DNA from: G965267605 sp965267605
GTDB lineage: Bacteria; Bacteroidota; Bacteroidia; Flavobacteriales_E; Vicingaceae
Length of the DNA stretch: 64,000 nt
Assembly (NCBI GenBank): GCA_965267605.1
Contig: OZ254088.1
Span: forward strand, 3,162,001-3,226,000
Reading direction: 5' to 3'
Part shown: positions 50,941 through 58,568 of the stretch, in pieces
Numbering within the stretch: position 1 is the stretch's first letter
Layout of the letters: every line of letters starts with the position of its first letter
Translations under genes and position numbers: made by a program
The notes under the pieces: model-generated
The model's input: only the letters and a program-made list of their open reading frames with translations
Told to the model about the DNA's origin: nothing
The model's database searches: none

Positions 50941-51121
50941 GTCAACCGGATAGAACCTCCGGTTGCAAGAGGATGTTACACAAAAAAGAGGGCGTGCAAC
51001 CGAACTATCCGAAACCAGGCATCGCCAAACGCCCGCACCAGAATAGCCATCACACACCCATGCTTTCGCTGGGCGGGTCGCTATTTTCTGGTGCAAATGA
51101 AACTTGGCGATTTCGGTTCCA
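50941..51121. other. Structured non-coding segment at the right end of the IS element
   Basis: Nested pairing is visible over the whole segment. First, CGGATAG (50947-50953) with CTATCCG (51005-51011), enclosing CGGTTGCA (50960-50967) with TGCAACCG (50995-51002). Then a large hairpin, about 51010-51120: ATCGCCAA with TTGGCGAT, and GCACCAGAATAGC with GCTATTTTCTGGTGC (two unpaired T). The right half contains the inverted repeat of the IS. The segment precedes the passenger gene on its coding strand, so it may be its leader or a transposase-binding end. Not an integron attC site: the core-site sequences are missing. Confidence 0.5.
51104..51121 (-). repeat. Right inverted repeat of the IS1595-type element
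   Basis: TTGGCGATTTCGGTTCCA, the reversed partner of 49601-49618. A third related copy, in the same orientation as the left one, lies at about 51011-51030 inside the hairpin segment. Confidence 0.5.
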
Positions 51122-51672
51122 GAAATAATTACGCCTCCTATTAATACTGAGTCAATATGTTTTTATACCTAAGTATCTGGGTATCTCGATAAGTTTTGCG
51201 TTCCTACCAAATTACAAATTCCGTACCACTTTGGCGCACGTGGGATTCAAAGATTTTTCACCCTCTCAGGACCCGGGTAGTATCGTATATACTCACCTTT
51301 TTTTCGTCTTAAATCGCCCTTAAATCACTCAAAAACACACCTGTTAAATTATAACACTGAACGATCATAAATGATCTATTTTGATTGTAAATGGCCTTTT
51401 TTGGTTTCAAATGCATCTTTTGGTTATAAAATGAGCATAACAGCTATTAATAGAATGGATAGATGAGGCCTAAAAAATGTAGATCAAGAAAGCATTTAGT
51501 GCATTAATATGTGTTTTAGTTGAAAAATGATTTGAAAAAGAGCAATTAAATGACAATAACATCTATTTATAGCCATTTTTCCCATAAAAAATAAGAATAC
51601 AAAGAAAGTAAGGGTGTAGCTTAACTGCAGAAAACCACCACTTTTGAACACTTTATTGCATTTAAGGGGTAA
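51122..51672. other. AT-rich non-coding stretch with a short 20-bp phased repeat
   Basis: No plausible gene is seen in these 550 bases, which have long A and T runs. Three to four loosely related units (AATG followed by a T-rich part) start at 51370, 51390, 51410 and 51430, exactly 20 bases apart, which is about two turns of DNA. A small inverted repeat (ATACC...GGGTAT) lies near 51160-51180. It may be a degenerate upstream region or hold regulatory sites for the IS passenger. Confidence 0.4.
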
Positions 51673-52215
51673 TTATGGCGGATAAGGGCCATAATATTGC
51701 AAACAAGGCACACCTTCAGGCCTAAAGCAAGCTCTTTTGATATGAATGTTAAGATTCGTAAGGTCCTCACCCTTCACTTCGAAGCTCATTACACCTTTAT
51801 CCCACCAGGCACGAATGCAATCCGGGTCCTTGGTCCTGAGCTGTCCAGTTTTGCTAGTGTACTTGGTAAGAACTTCTTCTGTCAAATGTTCCTGTTGCAC
51901 TGCCGTGTAAGTGCCCTTCCTTAGTTGGATGCTATACTTCCCTTCCTTATCAGAAGTAATGGTGTCTACAATAGGTTTATTTATATCGTTACCTAGCCCT
52001 TCCCTGATGTACAGCACCTTGCCATAATACGGTTTGACCTTAGTGAATTCCTCCAGGTATTGCGGATCTGGTGCCATGCCTCCACACCAGCGCTCTTTCA
52101 GGGTAATCTTTCCGCTTACAGTAAATTCCTGGCCACTCTTTCTCGATTTCTCACCACCCTTACACGCACAAAGCGTGGCAGCGAGAAGTATGATTATAGT
52201 ACTACTTCTTATCAT
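51673..52215 (-). CDS. Lipoprotein with regulatory-like beta domain
   Basis: 180 residues from ATG at 52215 (an ATG two codons upstream is as likely). The signal peptide ends LCAC. A domain with carboxypeptidase-regulatory-like strands follows: FTVSGKITLKERWCGGM and DKEGKYSIQLRKGTYTAVQ, with Cys in WCGG, DCIRAW, RACFRP and PCLQ that could form two disulfides. The start lies inside the end of the upstream MORN-type gene (about 14-20 bases overlap), so the two are co-translated. Function unknown. Confidence 0.7.
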   Translation of the reverse strand: MIRSSTIIILLAATLCACKGGEKSRKSGQEFTVSGKITLKERWCGGMAPDPQYLEEFTKVKPYYGKVLYIREGLGNDINKPIVDTITSDKEGKYSIQLRKGTYTAVQQEHLTEEVLTKYTSKTGQLRTKDPDCIRAWWDKGVMSFEVKGEDLTNLNIHIKRACFRPEGVPCLQYYGPYPP

Positions 52216-53545
52216 GCTCAATCTTCTTCACGAGAAGGTTCTTTTCAAATTTTCTGGTCAGGATCAGTTTACCCGACTCATCCCAAACACGCCATGTGCC
52301 TTCCTTACTGGCGAATACAGCAGGTTTAAGGTACAGTTTGTAATGCTCCTCCTTCTGAATTTGTCCGTTCTCATAATAATCCTGTTGTACCCCATCCGGT
52401 TTACCCAACTTCTCGGTTCTTAACGACAGCAGGTTTCCATTACTGAAGTACTTCCTTGTAACAAGTACGGAATCGGAATTGTGGTAAATGTTCTCTTTCA
52501 CAAGTCTGCCGTCATCATTGTAGTGGGTAGTTGTATCCGTCACCACTCCGTAGTCGTAAACCGACCTTTTTCTCAGCTGTCCATTTGGCCAGTACTCCAG
52601 AAAGGGCCCATTTAGTTTACCCTTATCGTACTGCTTGATATTCATCGGAACTTCCTTTTCGTACCACTGTCTGTGTTTACCCTGAGGTTTCCCGTTCTCG
52701 TAGTTTTGCCGTGTCATTATATCGCCTGTTCTGTACCAGGCCTGGAATAAACCATGACGTTTTCCGTTCTTCCATGCTACTTCAGATTGCTTCGATCCGT
52801 CCTCATACCAGGTGCCCCATGTTCCATCTTTGTAGATTCCGTTTACGAAATCTGTATGTGCCCTTAGCTGGCCACTAGGATACCACGACTTAACACTTCC
52901 GTTGTTTTGGTTCTTTGTTAGCTCTCGCAGTTGGGAGATTTGCCCATTGTCGTACCAAGATTTGTAAAACCCAGTGCCTTCAGCATCCACATGCCTTTCC
53001 GACTGCGGTTTTCCATTTGCAAACCACTTCTTTTCTATCAAGGTGTTTCCTTTCTGATCAATGGTGATTTCTTCGCGCTTCCTGCCGTTGGGAAAACACC
53101 AGAAGTGAACACCAGGCCCCTTCTCTCCTTTTAGGTTATAGGTAACGCTGGTCAGGAGAATCCCCTTGTCGGAATAGGTCTCGCATTTAAACAGGTTGAT
53201 TTCTTCTTCTTCCTTTCGAAATCCTTTGGACTCCAATGTTCCTGTAGAATGCCAGGTGGTATATTGGAGATACCAAAAACCACTTTGATAGCGGTGTCTT
53301 ATAGTTTCCGACTTCTTTAGCGATCGTTTGCCTTGATCATCAAGGATCCACACCTCGCTCTTTTTCAATACCCCTTTTTTATAGAAGTACAATGTTTGCA
53401 TGCCGTCCTGATCAAGCATGGCTTTACCACTAAACACCCTTCCCTTATAGGTTTGCAGTTCACTTACAAGCTTAAGCTCCCCGATAGGGATCTGGCTAAA
53501 CAGAGAAATGCTCCATAGGCATAGTATGGCTGAAATCCACCTCAT
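52202..53545 (-). CDS. Secreted MORN-type repeat protein (YwqK-like)
   Basis: 447 residues. A signal peptide (ending SISLFSQ) is followed by many repeats of about 23 residues with the MORN/YwqK form, e.g. WYDNGQISQLRELTKN, WYPSGQLRAHTDF, WYEDGSKQSEVAWKNGKRHG and YWPNGQLRKRSVYDYG. Around 12 units are visible between about 60 and 430. MORN units form long beta sheets often linked to membranes. Proteins of the YwqK group are often annotated as antitoxins, but no toxin is next to this gene and the signal peptide makes that role unlikely. It is co-translated with the small lipoprotein. Confidence 0.8.
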   Translation of the reverse strand: MRWISAILCLWSISLFSQIPIGELKLVSELQTYKGRVFSGKAMLDQDGMQTLYFYKKGVLKKSEVWILDDQGKRSLKKSETIRHRYQSGFWYLQYTTWHSTGTLESKGFRKEEEEINLFKCETYSDKGILLTSVTYNLKGEKGPGVHFWCFPNGRKREEITIDQKGNTLIEKKWFANGKPQSERHVDAEGTGFYKSWYDNGQISQLRELTKNQNNGSVKSWYPSGQLRAHTDFVNGIYKDGTWGTWYEDGSKQSEVAWKNGKRHGLFQAWYRTGDIMTRQNYENGKPQGKHRQWYEKEVPMNIKQYDKGKLNGPFLEYWPNGQLRKRSVYDYGVVTDTTTHYNDDGRLVKENIYHNSDSVLVTRKYFSNGNLLSLRTEKLGKPDGVQQDYYENGQIQKEEHYKLYLKPAVFASKEGTWRVWDESGKLILTRKFEKNLLVKKIEHDKK

Positions 53546-53639
53546 GAGATCAAATTAAGAAATACTATACAGGATTCAGGCCAATATTTCATTTTCGCAT
53601 TTAGCCTTCCAAGAATGCGCAAGTTCCGAGGTATAATTG

Positions 53640-53799
53640 GCCCGTAAATACGCAGACAGGAATTCAATAATTCGGGACAATTACTGAACTTTGAATTACT
53701 ACGCGAATGATGAGTTTTTCGGGCTTGGTTGTGTAAGCCAACGCAGCTTAAGCCAGGAATACAAAAGACGGAGCCTCGAAAATCGAGGCTCCTTTTTTT
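53640..53799 (+). ncRNA. Candidate structured small RNA ending in a strong terminator
   Basis: A plus-strand terminator stands in the gap between two minus-strand genes with no plus-strand gene ahead of it. The preceding sequence can fold into a long rod: GCCCG (53640-53644) and AAA (53646-53648) with TTTTTCGGGC (53715-53724); inside it AATTCAA (53661-53667) with TTGAATT (53691-53697); innermost TAATT (53668-53672) with AATTA (53679-53683). A -7-like box (TATAATTG, 53632-53639, one mismatch) lies just upstream. This layout recalls 6S-type RNA, but no specific match is claimed. It may alternatively be a bidirectional terminator for the carbonic anhydrase gene. Confidence 0.35.
53770..53799 (+). 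terminator. Rho-independent terminator, mainly plus-strand
   Basis: GGAGCCTCGA (53770-53779) pairs perfectly with TCGAGGCTCC (53783-53792) around AAA, followed by seven T. The minus side has a weaker T-rich tail and could end the carbonic anhydrase transcript. Confidence 0.85.
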
Positions 53800-54436
53800 A
53801 TTCGTAGAACGTCACCGTGCCTGTACCTACATCGTACATAGCACCAATGATCAGTATGTCACCTTTGTCCTCTAGTTCCTTGAGGATTGCACTCTTGTTA
53901 CGTAGTTCATTTACTGAATGATGAACATTCTCAACTTCTACGTGACCAAAAGATTCCGGATGGTCAGCAGAAACCTCCATACCGTTGGAACGAACTTTCT
54001 CAATTGCCGGACCAACTTTGCTCAATAAGGCGGTCAGATTACCCATTTCCACACCACTGCACGCACCCTTTACAGCACCACATTTAGTGTGACCCATAAC
54101 AACGATAACCTTAGACCCTGCAACAGCAGTAGCAAATTCAAGACTTCCCAGAACATCTTCATTCACGATGTTACCTGCTACACGGCAGTCGAAGATATCT
54201 CCAACGCCCTGGTCGAAAATCATTTCGGGTACTACTCTGGAATCAATGCAGCCCAATAGACTGGCCCAGGGAAATTGACCACCTGCAGTGGTACGTACGT
54301 CCCCAAGGTGATCCTTCTGCAAAGGGGCTTGATTTAGAAATCTTTGGTTCCCTTCCTTCAAAAGGTTTAATGCCTCTTGAGGGCTTAGAGATTGTTGATA
54401 CTCCTGTGAAGGAGCTGGTTGAATTGTATTTTCCAT
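53798..54436 (-). CDS. Beta-class carbonic anhydrase
   Basis: 212 residues, cytosolic. The zinc site is complete: Cys63 and Asp65 with Arg67 in CIDSR, His116 and Cys119 in HTKCG. The catalytic Asp-Arg pair is present as well. Beta-class enzymes convert CO2 to bicarbonate; in Bacteroidota they are often linked to pH or bicarbonate supply. An N-terminal extension (about 1-18, rich in Gln, Ser and Pro) precedes the helical lead-in SPQEALNLLKEGNQRF that begins the family domain. It stands alone, with no SulP transporter nearby. Confidence 0.92.
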   Translation of the reverse strand: MENTIQPAPSQEYQQSLSPQEALNLLKEGNQRFLNQAPLQKDHLGDVRTTAGGQFPWASLLGCIDSRVVPEMIFDQGVGDIFDCRVAGNIVNEDVLGSLEFATAVAGSKVIVVMGHTKCGAVKGACSGVEMGNLTALLSKVGPAIEKVRSNGMEVSADHPESFGHVEVENVHHSVNELRNKSAILKELEDKGDILIIGAMYDVGTGTVTFYE

Positions 54437-54504
54437 ATTGACGATCTTTTGAAACCTAACAGTCGAATCTACTGATTGTGCGGATTACTTTGAACTTTCT
54501 TGTG

Positions 54505-55866
54505 TTATCTTTTTACCACCAATTTCTCTGTCACCGAATTCTGGCCTGAAATAAACTTAAGAAGGTACACCCCTGAACTTATTGATTCCTCAAGCAGGAC
54601 ACTGGTTTGGTTAGGAACTAATCTCTGCCGTTCCAATAACTTTCCTGTTACGGAGTACAGTTCCAACACTTCCGGCTCAATGTTCTTTGTGTCGAAAGAG
54701 AAGAATCCGTTACTAGGATTAGGATGTATGGTCACAGAGGAAATCACTTTTCTATGACTCATCACGGTAGTGATTTGAGATATGTCAAAAACGTAGAGGC
54801 CCGACTGCATGTCGCTTGCCAGTATTTTACCACTTGGCAGGAAACAGTATACTCCCCAACATCCTCTGAAATTATGTGTGTTCGGGCCAGGATAAGTGTC
54901 GTAATAACCGGCAATGGCTGGATTAGCGGGGTCTGAAACATCGAAAACGTACATGCCATCATAGTAGTACGAAGCGAACAGTAAATTGTCCTTGTACATC
55001 AGATTGTGCACGATGGTACTGGTATCGCTGTTACATGCAAAGTTGGATATCGTGCTGATATTGGCCGGGTCACTAACGTCAAAGGCTTTGATGGGCACAC
55101 CGTGTGTTTCAGTTGCGTTATAGTAAACCCTTCTTTCCCTATCCAACCAGCCCGAGTGGTTATAGCCGGGGCTCACGTAAGACCCCAGAAATACAGGTGA
55201 AGTTGACTTGGCATTGGTAAACATGTCAAACCCCGCATTGCCATCATGCGCATACATGGTATCATTCCAAACATAGAGGTCGTGGGTTCCGCCAGGCATT
55301 ACATGCTGGTGTATCATGACAGGATTGGTAGGATTTGATAGTGAATAACTTACCACCGGATCATTTCCCGAGATGTGTTTTTGTGAAGCGGTATACATAA
55401 CACCATGGGCGGTATCAATAAAAATGTTGTGTGCTCGCGTAAAGAATGTTTGTTGATCATAAACCAGATGGACAGAGTCCGGCAGGTACTGTAAATCAAT
55501 GATTTGAAGTGAACTGGGCCCTTCATCGCACACTGCGTACAGGTAGCCATTGTAATCGTGATAGTCCCTGTGGACTACGGTTGAATCAGAATGCGCTCCT
55601 GGTACGAAGTCAACCTGATATTCTGCACCGGTGGTTGTAACATCGAATATGTGTGTCCCAAACCCCGACCCGATAACCGCATATTCCTTACCCCCTTGAA
55701 CGAAGCCCCAAATCTCATTATACGTTTGCTCGTATTGCGGTCCTTGCGGGAATGTGGTGTCCTGCCAATGATAGACGAGGGAAATGTTTGAGCTGCTCTG
55801 CCCGTTCATATTAAAGGACAGCAAGCTCAACAAGCCTATCAGAAGGGTATATCGGAACTTTGACAT
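54505..55866 (-). CDS. Choice-of-anchor B family beta-propeller with T9SS sorting domain
   Basis: 453 residues. A signal peptide (ending NMNGQ) is followed by a propeller-like domain (about 25-370) with LVIVD-type blades: GTHIFDVTTTG, VPIKAFDVSDPANIS, GMYVFDVSDPANPAIAG and GLYVFDISQ. This matches the choice-of-anchor B family. A type A sorting domain (about 375-453) starts HPNPSNGFFS and ends KLVVKR, so the protein should be on the outer surface. Several His (HRDYHDYN, GTHDL) and a Cys pair may matter for binding but no ligand is known. Confidence 0.82.
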   Translation of the reverse strand: MSKFRYTLLIGLLSLLSFNMNGQSSSNISLVYHWQDTTFPQGPQYEQTYNEIWGFVQGGKEYAVIGSGFGTHIFDVTTTGAEYQVDFVPGAHSDSTVVHRDYHDYNGYLYAVCDEGPSSLQIIDLQYLPDSVHLVYDQQTFFTRAHNIFIDTAHGVMYTASQKHISGNDPVVSYSLSNPTNPVMIHQHVMPGGTHDLYVWNDTMYAHDGNAGFDMFTNAKSTSPVFLGSYVSPGYNHSGWLDRERRVYYNATETHGVPIKAFDVSDPANISTISNFACNSDTSTIVHNLMYKDNLLFASYYYDGMYVFDVSDPANPAIAGYYDTYPGPNTHNFRGCWGVYCFLPSGKILASDMQSGLYVFDISQITTVMSHRKVISSVTIHPNPSNGFFSFDTKNIEPEVLELYSVTGKLLERQRLVPNQTSVLLEESISSGVYLLKFISGQNSVTEKLVVKR

Positions 55867-55921
55867 GGCGTTAAATTAACCAATCTTCAAGATGCGTGCA
55901 TGTCGGGTTCACGAACGGAAT

Positions 55922-55949
55922 AAAAAAAGCCCCGCACTTGCAGGGCTTT
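55922..55949 (-). terminator. Rho-independent terminator after the right-hand glycine-rich gene
   Basis: AAAGCCCCGC (55926-55935) pairs with GCAGGGCTTT (55940-55949), with one mismatch, around ACTT; the complement of the A-run at 55922-55928 gives the T-tail on the minus strand. It lies 20 bases past the stop of the glycine-rich gene. Confidence 0.8.
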
Positions 55950-55969
55950 CAACTTGTCTTATTTAAAGG

Positions 55970-56995
55970 CTACCAGGAGATGGTTATGATACCATGACCT
56001 GATCTTGTCCCCGGTGTTGTAGTTCCGTTATTAACGCCACCGATGTAGCTGGATCCGCCACCTGCGTGACCGTCAGCTCCACCGCCACCGCCACCGTACC
56101 AGCCACCACCACCAGAGCCGGCATGACCGTTAGGGTGTGTTCCTGAGTTGCCTCCCACACCGAAAGCACCATTGGTACCACCGTATCCACTGGCACCAGC
56201 ACCACCAGTTCCTCCAGCAGATTGTGTGCCTCCGGTACCGTTGTAAGTGCCACCACCACTAGTGGAGGTACCTGTACCACCGGTTAGACCACCGCCAGCG
56301 CCACCTGTACCCACGCAACCAGAGTATTCGGCACCACCGCCACCACCGGCTACAATTCTCCGATCGTTCAAAGTGTTTCCGTTCACTCGTATGTCAGACG
56401 CACCACCACCAGTGGCACATGTAGATGTATTGTTACAAGCAACACCTGCACCATTCCATCCACCTGCATTTCCAGGCATTCCCTGTCCACCAACATAGAT
56501 GAATAATGTGTCGCCTCCTGTTACGATGAGGTCGCCTTCGGCACGGCCACCCATTCCCCCAATGATACATGTACCATTACTTGGAGCCGTTGCACCCTGA
56601 GCACCTTCCATTACAACATGGATGGAGTCAATGCAACTTGGTACCAGGAACGTATCTACAGCACCTGTGTAGTTAAATACCATGCTACCGCCAGGACCAC
56701 CAATCACATTGAAATGTGTGGTATCCGAATAAATGGGATCGCAAGTACCTTCTGTTATTTCGGCACGAACCCACCCGGTTGTAGAAATCACAACGCAGGC
56801 AGTGTCACCTGTTGCACCAGGTATATTGGTCCATGTTGTCTGATTGGTTGAATGTTGCCAAACAACAGTTCCTCTAGCTTGAACGGTTAGGCAAACAGTA
56901 TCGCCAAAACAAATGTTTTGTTGAGCGTTTGATTGCAGGCCGCTTAACACGAATGTTACAAGAGCAGCCAAGCTTAATAGAATTCTTCTTTTCAT
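55970..56995 (-). CDS. Secreted glycine-rich protein (ALK/LTK-type domain) without sorting domain
   Basis: 341 residues from ATG at 56995, where the signal peptide begins (basic start, ending LQSNAQ); an upstream ATG overlaps the previous gene. Layout as in the 29441 gene: Ig-like domain (about 27-108: ICFGDTVCLTVQARGTVVWQ, TGWVRAEIT), then a glycine-rich domain (about 110-341) with FVLPSCIDS-like start (Val-Pro-Ser-Cys), MEGAQGATAP, LFIYVGGQG, NDRRIVAGGGGG, GGWYGGGGG, SSYIGGVNNG and the end HGIITISW. No T9SS domain. It is the second gene of the inverted cassette. Confidence 0.8.
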   Translation of the reverse strand: MKRRILLSLAALVTFVLSGLQSNAQQNICFGDTVCLTVQARGTVVWQHSTNQTTWTNIPGATGDTACVVISTTGWVRAEITEGTCDPIYSDTTHFNVIGGPGGSMVFNYTGAVDTFLVPSCIDSIHVVMEGAQGATAPSNGTCIIGGMGGRAEGDLIVTGGDTLFIYVGGQGMPGNAGGWNGAGVACNNTSTCATGGGASDIRVNGNTLNDRRIVAGGGGGAEYSGCVGTGGAGGGLTGGTGTSTSGGGTYNGTGGTQSAGGTGGAGASGYGGTNGAFGVGGNSGTHPNGHAGSGGGGWYGGGGGGADGHAGGGSSYIGGVNNGTTTPGTRSGHGIITISW

Positions 56996-57014
56996 CTTGA
57001 TCAGTTTAGCTGTT

Positions 57015-57641
57015 CTAGTGAACAATTACTTTATAGATGGAATGCTGTCGACTGGATGAAAGGTCAACGGTGTAAACACCTGCGCCTTCACCAGAGATGT
57101 CGATCACAACATTGGCTGTGCCATACACTTTTCCAATTCTTTTCTTTCTAACGATCTGACCCAGGCTGTTTCTAAGGTCAAGATTGATGGCCTTACCGTA
57201 GTTCCCGGTTAGAGAGATGGTAAACTGTCCGTTCGAAGGGTTAGGAGCCACACTCACCTCAATTGGCAAGCTCCATTCCTGAACACTGGCACAAGGCGAA
57301 ATGTTGACAGTAGCTGTATCAACTGAAGTACAGTTGTTGGTATCCGTTACCGTTAGAATGTAATCCGTAGTAACATTGGTGTTACCTGTTGGATTAGGGT
57401 CAGTAGTGCTTGATATAGCACCGGTAGTAGACCAGCTGTACTGGTAACCCACAGTACCACCGGTTGCACTTGGAGAACCTCCAAGCTGAACGGTATCAAC
57501 GCGACAGACGTTATGGTCTGCACCCGCTGAAGCAACCAGCTGTGAGGGCTGATTCACATTAAAATTGACATATAGCTGCGCACTTGCTGAAGAGCAAAAC
57601 CCTACCATCGCAACTATAGCCAAAGCGTAGATTGATTTCAT
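57015..57641 (-). CDS. Secreted PKD-like protein with T9SS sorting domain
   Basis: 208 residues from ATG at 57641, the same length as the paralogue at 28800. Signal peptide (ending SSASAQ), then the SprB/PKD-like domain with ADHNVCRVDTVQLGGSPSA, GYQYSWSTTGAISS and LTVTDTNNCTSVDTATVNI, which agrees almost residue for residue with the other copy. Sorting domain (about 125-208) from VAPNPSNGQF to YKVIVH. The sorting part has diverged more than the PKD part. It is followed 19 bases on by the glycine-rich gene. Confidence 0.8.
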   Translation of the reverse strand: MKSIYALAIVAMVGFCSSASAQLYVNFNVNQPSQLVASAGADHNVCRVDTVQLGGSPSATGGTVGYQYSWSTTGAISSTTDPNPTGNTNVTTDYILTVTDTNNCTSVDTATVNISPCASVQEWSLPIEVSVAPNPSNGQFTISLTGNYGKAINLDLRNSLGQIVRKKRIGKVYGTANVVIDISGEGAGVYTVDLSSSRQHSIYKVIVH

Positions 57642-57729
57642 AGGAATAAAGGTTTTAGTTAACCCGAAGTTAGGCATTAGTTTACGGTCAGTCCAGCTTT
57701 CTGACTGAAATCAAATATTGAGGTTAACG

Positions 57730-58512
57730 CTACTGTACTACGAACTTCTTCACCTTAACACCTGCGGAAGCATGCACTTTCGCGAAGTACAAACCCTTGC
57801 ACCAATTAGTCAACTTGATCTCCTGGTTCGTTGCAACTGTTTTGACCAGTTTACCCGACAGGTCACGAATCTCAACGGCTGTTCCTGGAGGGCCTGATAT
57901 CCGTATCATATCATGGGCAGGGTTGGGCCAAACTTCTACTTTTTGGGCAGGAACCTCTTTTACACCAGTAGGGAAAGAAATGCCAAGAAACATACTGTCG
58001 ATCTTGGCTAAGTTGTTTCCAGTTGCTGTTAACGTGATTGTAGATGAATTTCCAGAAGCGATAAATGTTGTATCCCATCGCACCCACTGACCGGGTGTGT
58101 TAACCATTTTGGTCGTGAACGAGTTTGCTCCTGTGAAACTTACAATTAGTCCCCCCGGCCCACCAAGGAAGTTAGAGTCACAATTGAGGTAACAACTAAA
58201 GGTATACTGTGAGCCATTGATTATACCTGATGTCAGCGTAGCAGTTCCCCCCTCGGGAGTTGGCCCATAAAAAACACAATACGCCTTTCCTGAAAAAGCC
58301 GGGTGCTTATCTCTTGAGATAGCGGGGCTATTGTTAACAATCCTGTCGGGAGTTGCTATTCGTGTCCATTGTGCAGGACCATAGCTTATCCATCCGTTAA
58401 ACGGGTCTGAAGATGTATCAGGACCGATTTCCCAATCTGCGTTAGGGATAAGGTTTTGACCGATGCAAAAGGTGGTGACACAGGCCAGGGCCAGCGTAGT
58501 TAAAATTCTCAT
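57730..58512 (-). CDS. Secreted jelly-roll-like protein with T9SS sorting domain
   Basis: 260 residues. A signal peptide (ending TTFCIGQ) leads into NLIPNADWEIG, a common start of Bacteroidota carbohydrate-binding-like jelly-roll domains (about 19-175), including YCVFYGPTPEGGTATL and GQWVRWDTTFIASGNSS. A sorting domain (about 180-260) starts VWPNPAHDMI and ends KKFVVQ. Glycan binding is plausible from the fold but not shown. It is a single gene 88 bases upstream of the cassette's first gene. Confidence 0.75.
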   Translation of the reverse strand: MRILTTLALACVTTFCIGQNLIPNADWEIGPDTSSDPFNGWISYGPAQWTRIATPDRIVNNSPAISRDKHPAFSGKAYCVFYGPTPEGGTATLTSGIINGSQYTFSCYLNCDSNFLGGPGGLIVSFTGANSFTTKMVNTPGQWVRWDTTFIASGNSSTITLTATGNNLAKIDSMFLGISFPTGVKEVPAQKVEVWPNPAHDMIRISGPPGTAVEIRDLSGKLVKTVATNQEIKLTNWCKGLYFAKVHASAGVKVKKFVVQ

Positions 58513-58568
58513 ACTTAGGTAGGTTAGTGTACAACTAAGCTATAAAAGACCTAAGTGTAATGCAAGTG

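Larger units (their letters stand above)
49601..51121 (+). mobile_element. IS1595-family insertion sequence with a probable passenger gene
   Basis: The element contains a frameshifted IS1595 (ISXO2-like) transposase and an oppositely oriented secreted-protein gene whose stop directly abuts the transposase stop (50513/50514). Ends are proposed from an imperfect inverted repeat: 49601-49618 and 51104-51121 match at 15 of 18 positions when one is reversed. No 8-bp target duplication was found next to these ends, so the limits are tentative. IS1595 relatives are known to carry passenger genes. Codon use in this segment (more CGG, ACG and GTAC) looks different from the flanking AT-rich gaps, in keeping with transfer. 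Confidence 0.65.
55970..57641 (-). repeat. Right copy of the duplicated two-gene cassette
   Basis: Same gene order and spacing as 28800-30460, but on the minus strand. The pair thus forms an inverted, diverged repeat of about 1.7 kb around the 31-42 kb array and the genes to its right. Confidence 0.7.

Noticed and set aside
50941..51121. Integron attC site or cassette
   Set aside because: The palindrome lacks the RYYYAAC and GTTRRRY core sites, and no integrase gene is in the window.
51122..51672. Replication origin in the AT-rich gap
   Set aside because: No DnaA-box clusters (TTATCCACA) were seen, and no replication genes are nearby.
52202..53545. Antitoxin of a YwqK-type toxin-antitoxin pair
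   Set aside because: The protein is secreted, and no toxin gene lies beside it; the name derives from repeat likeness only.
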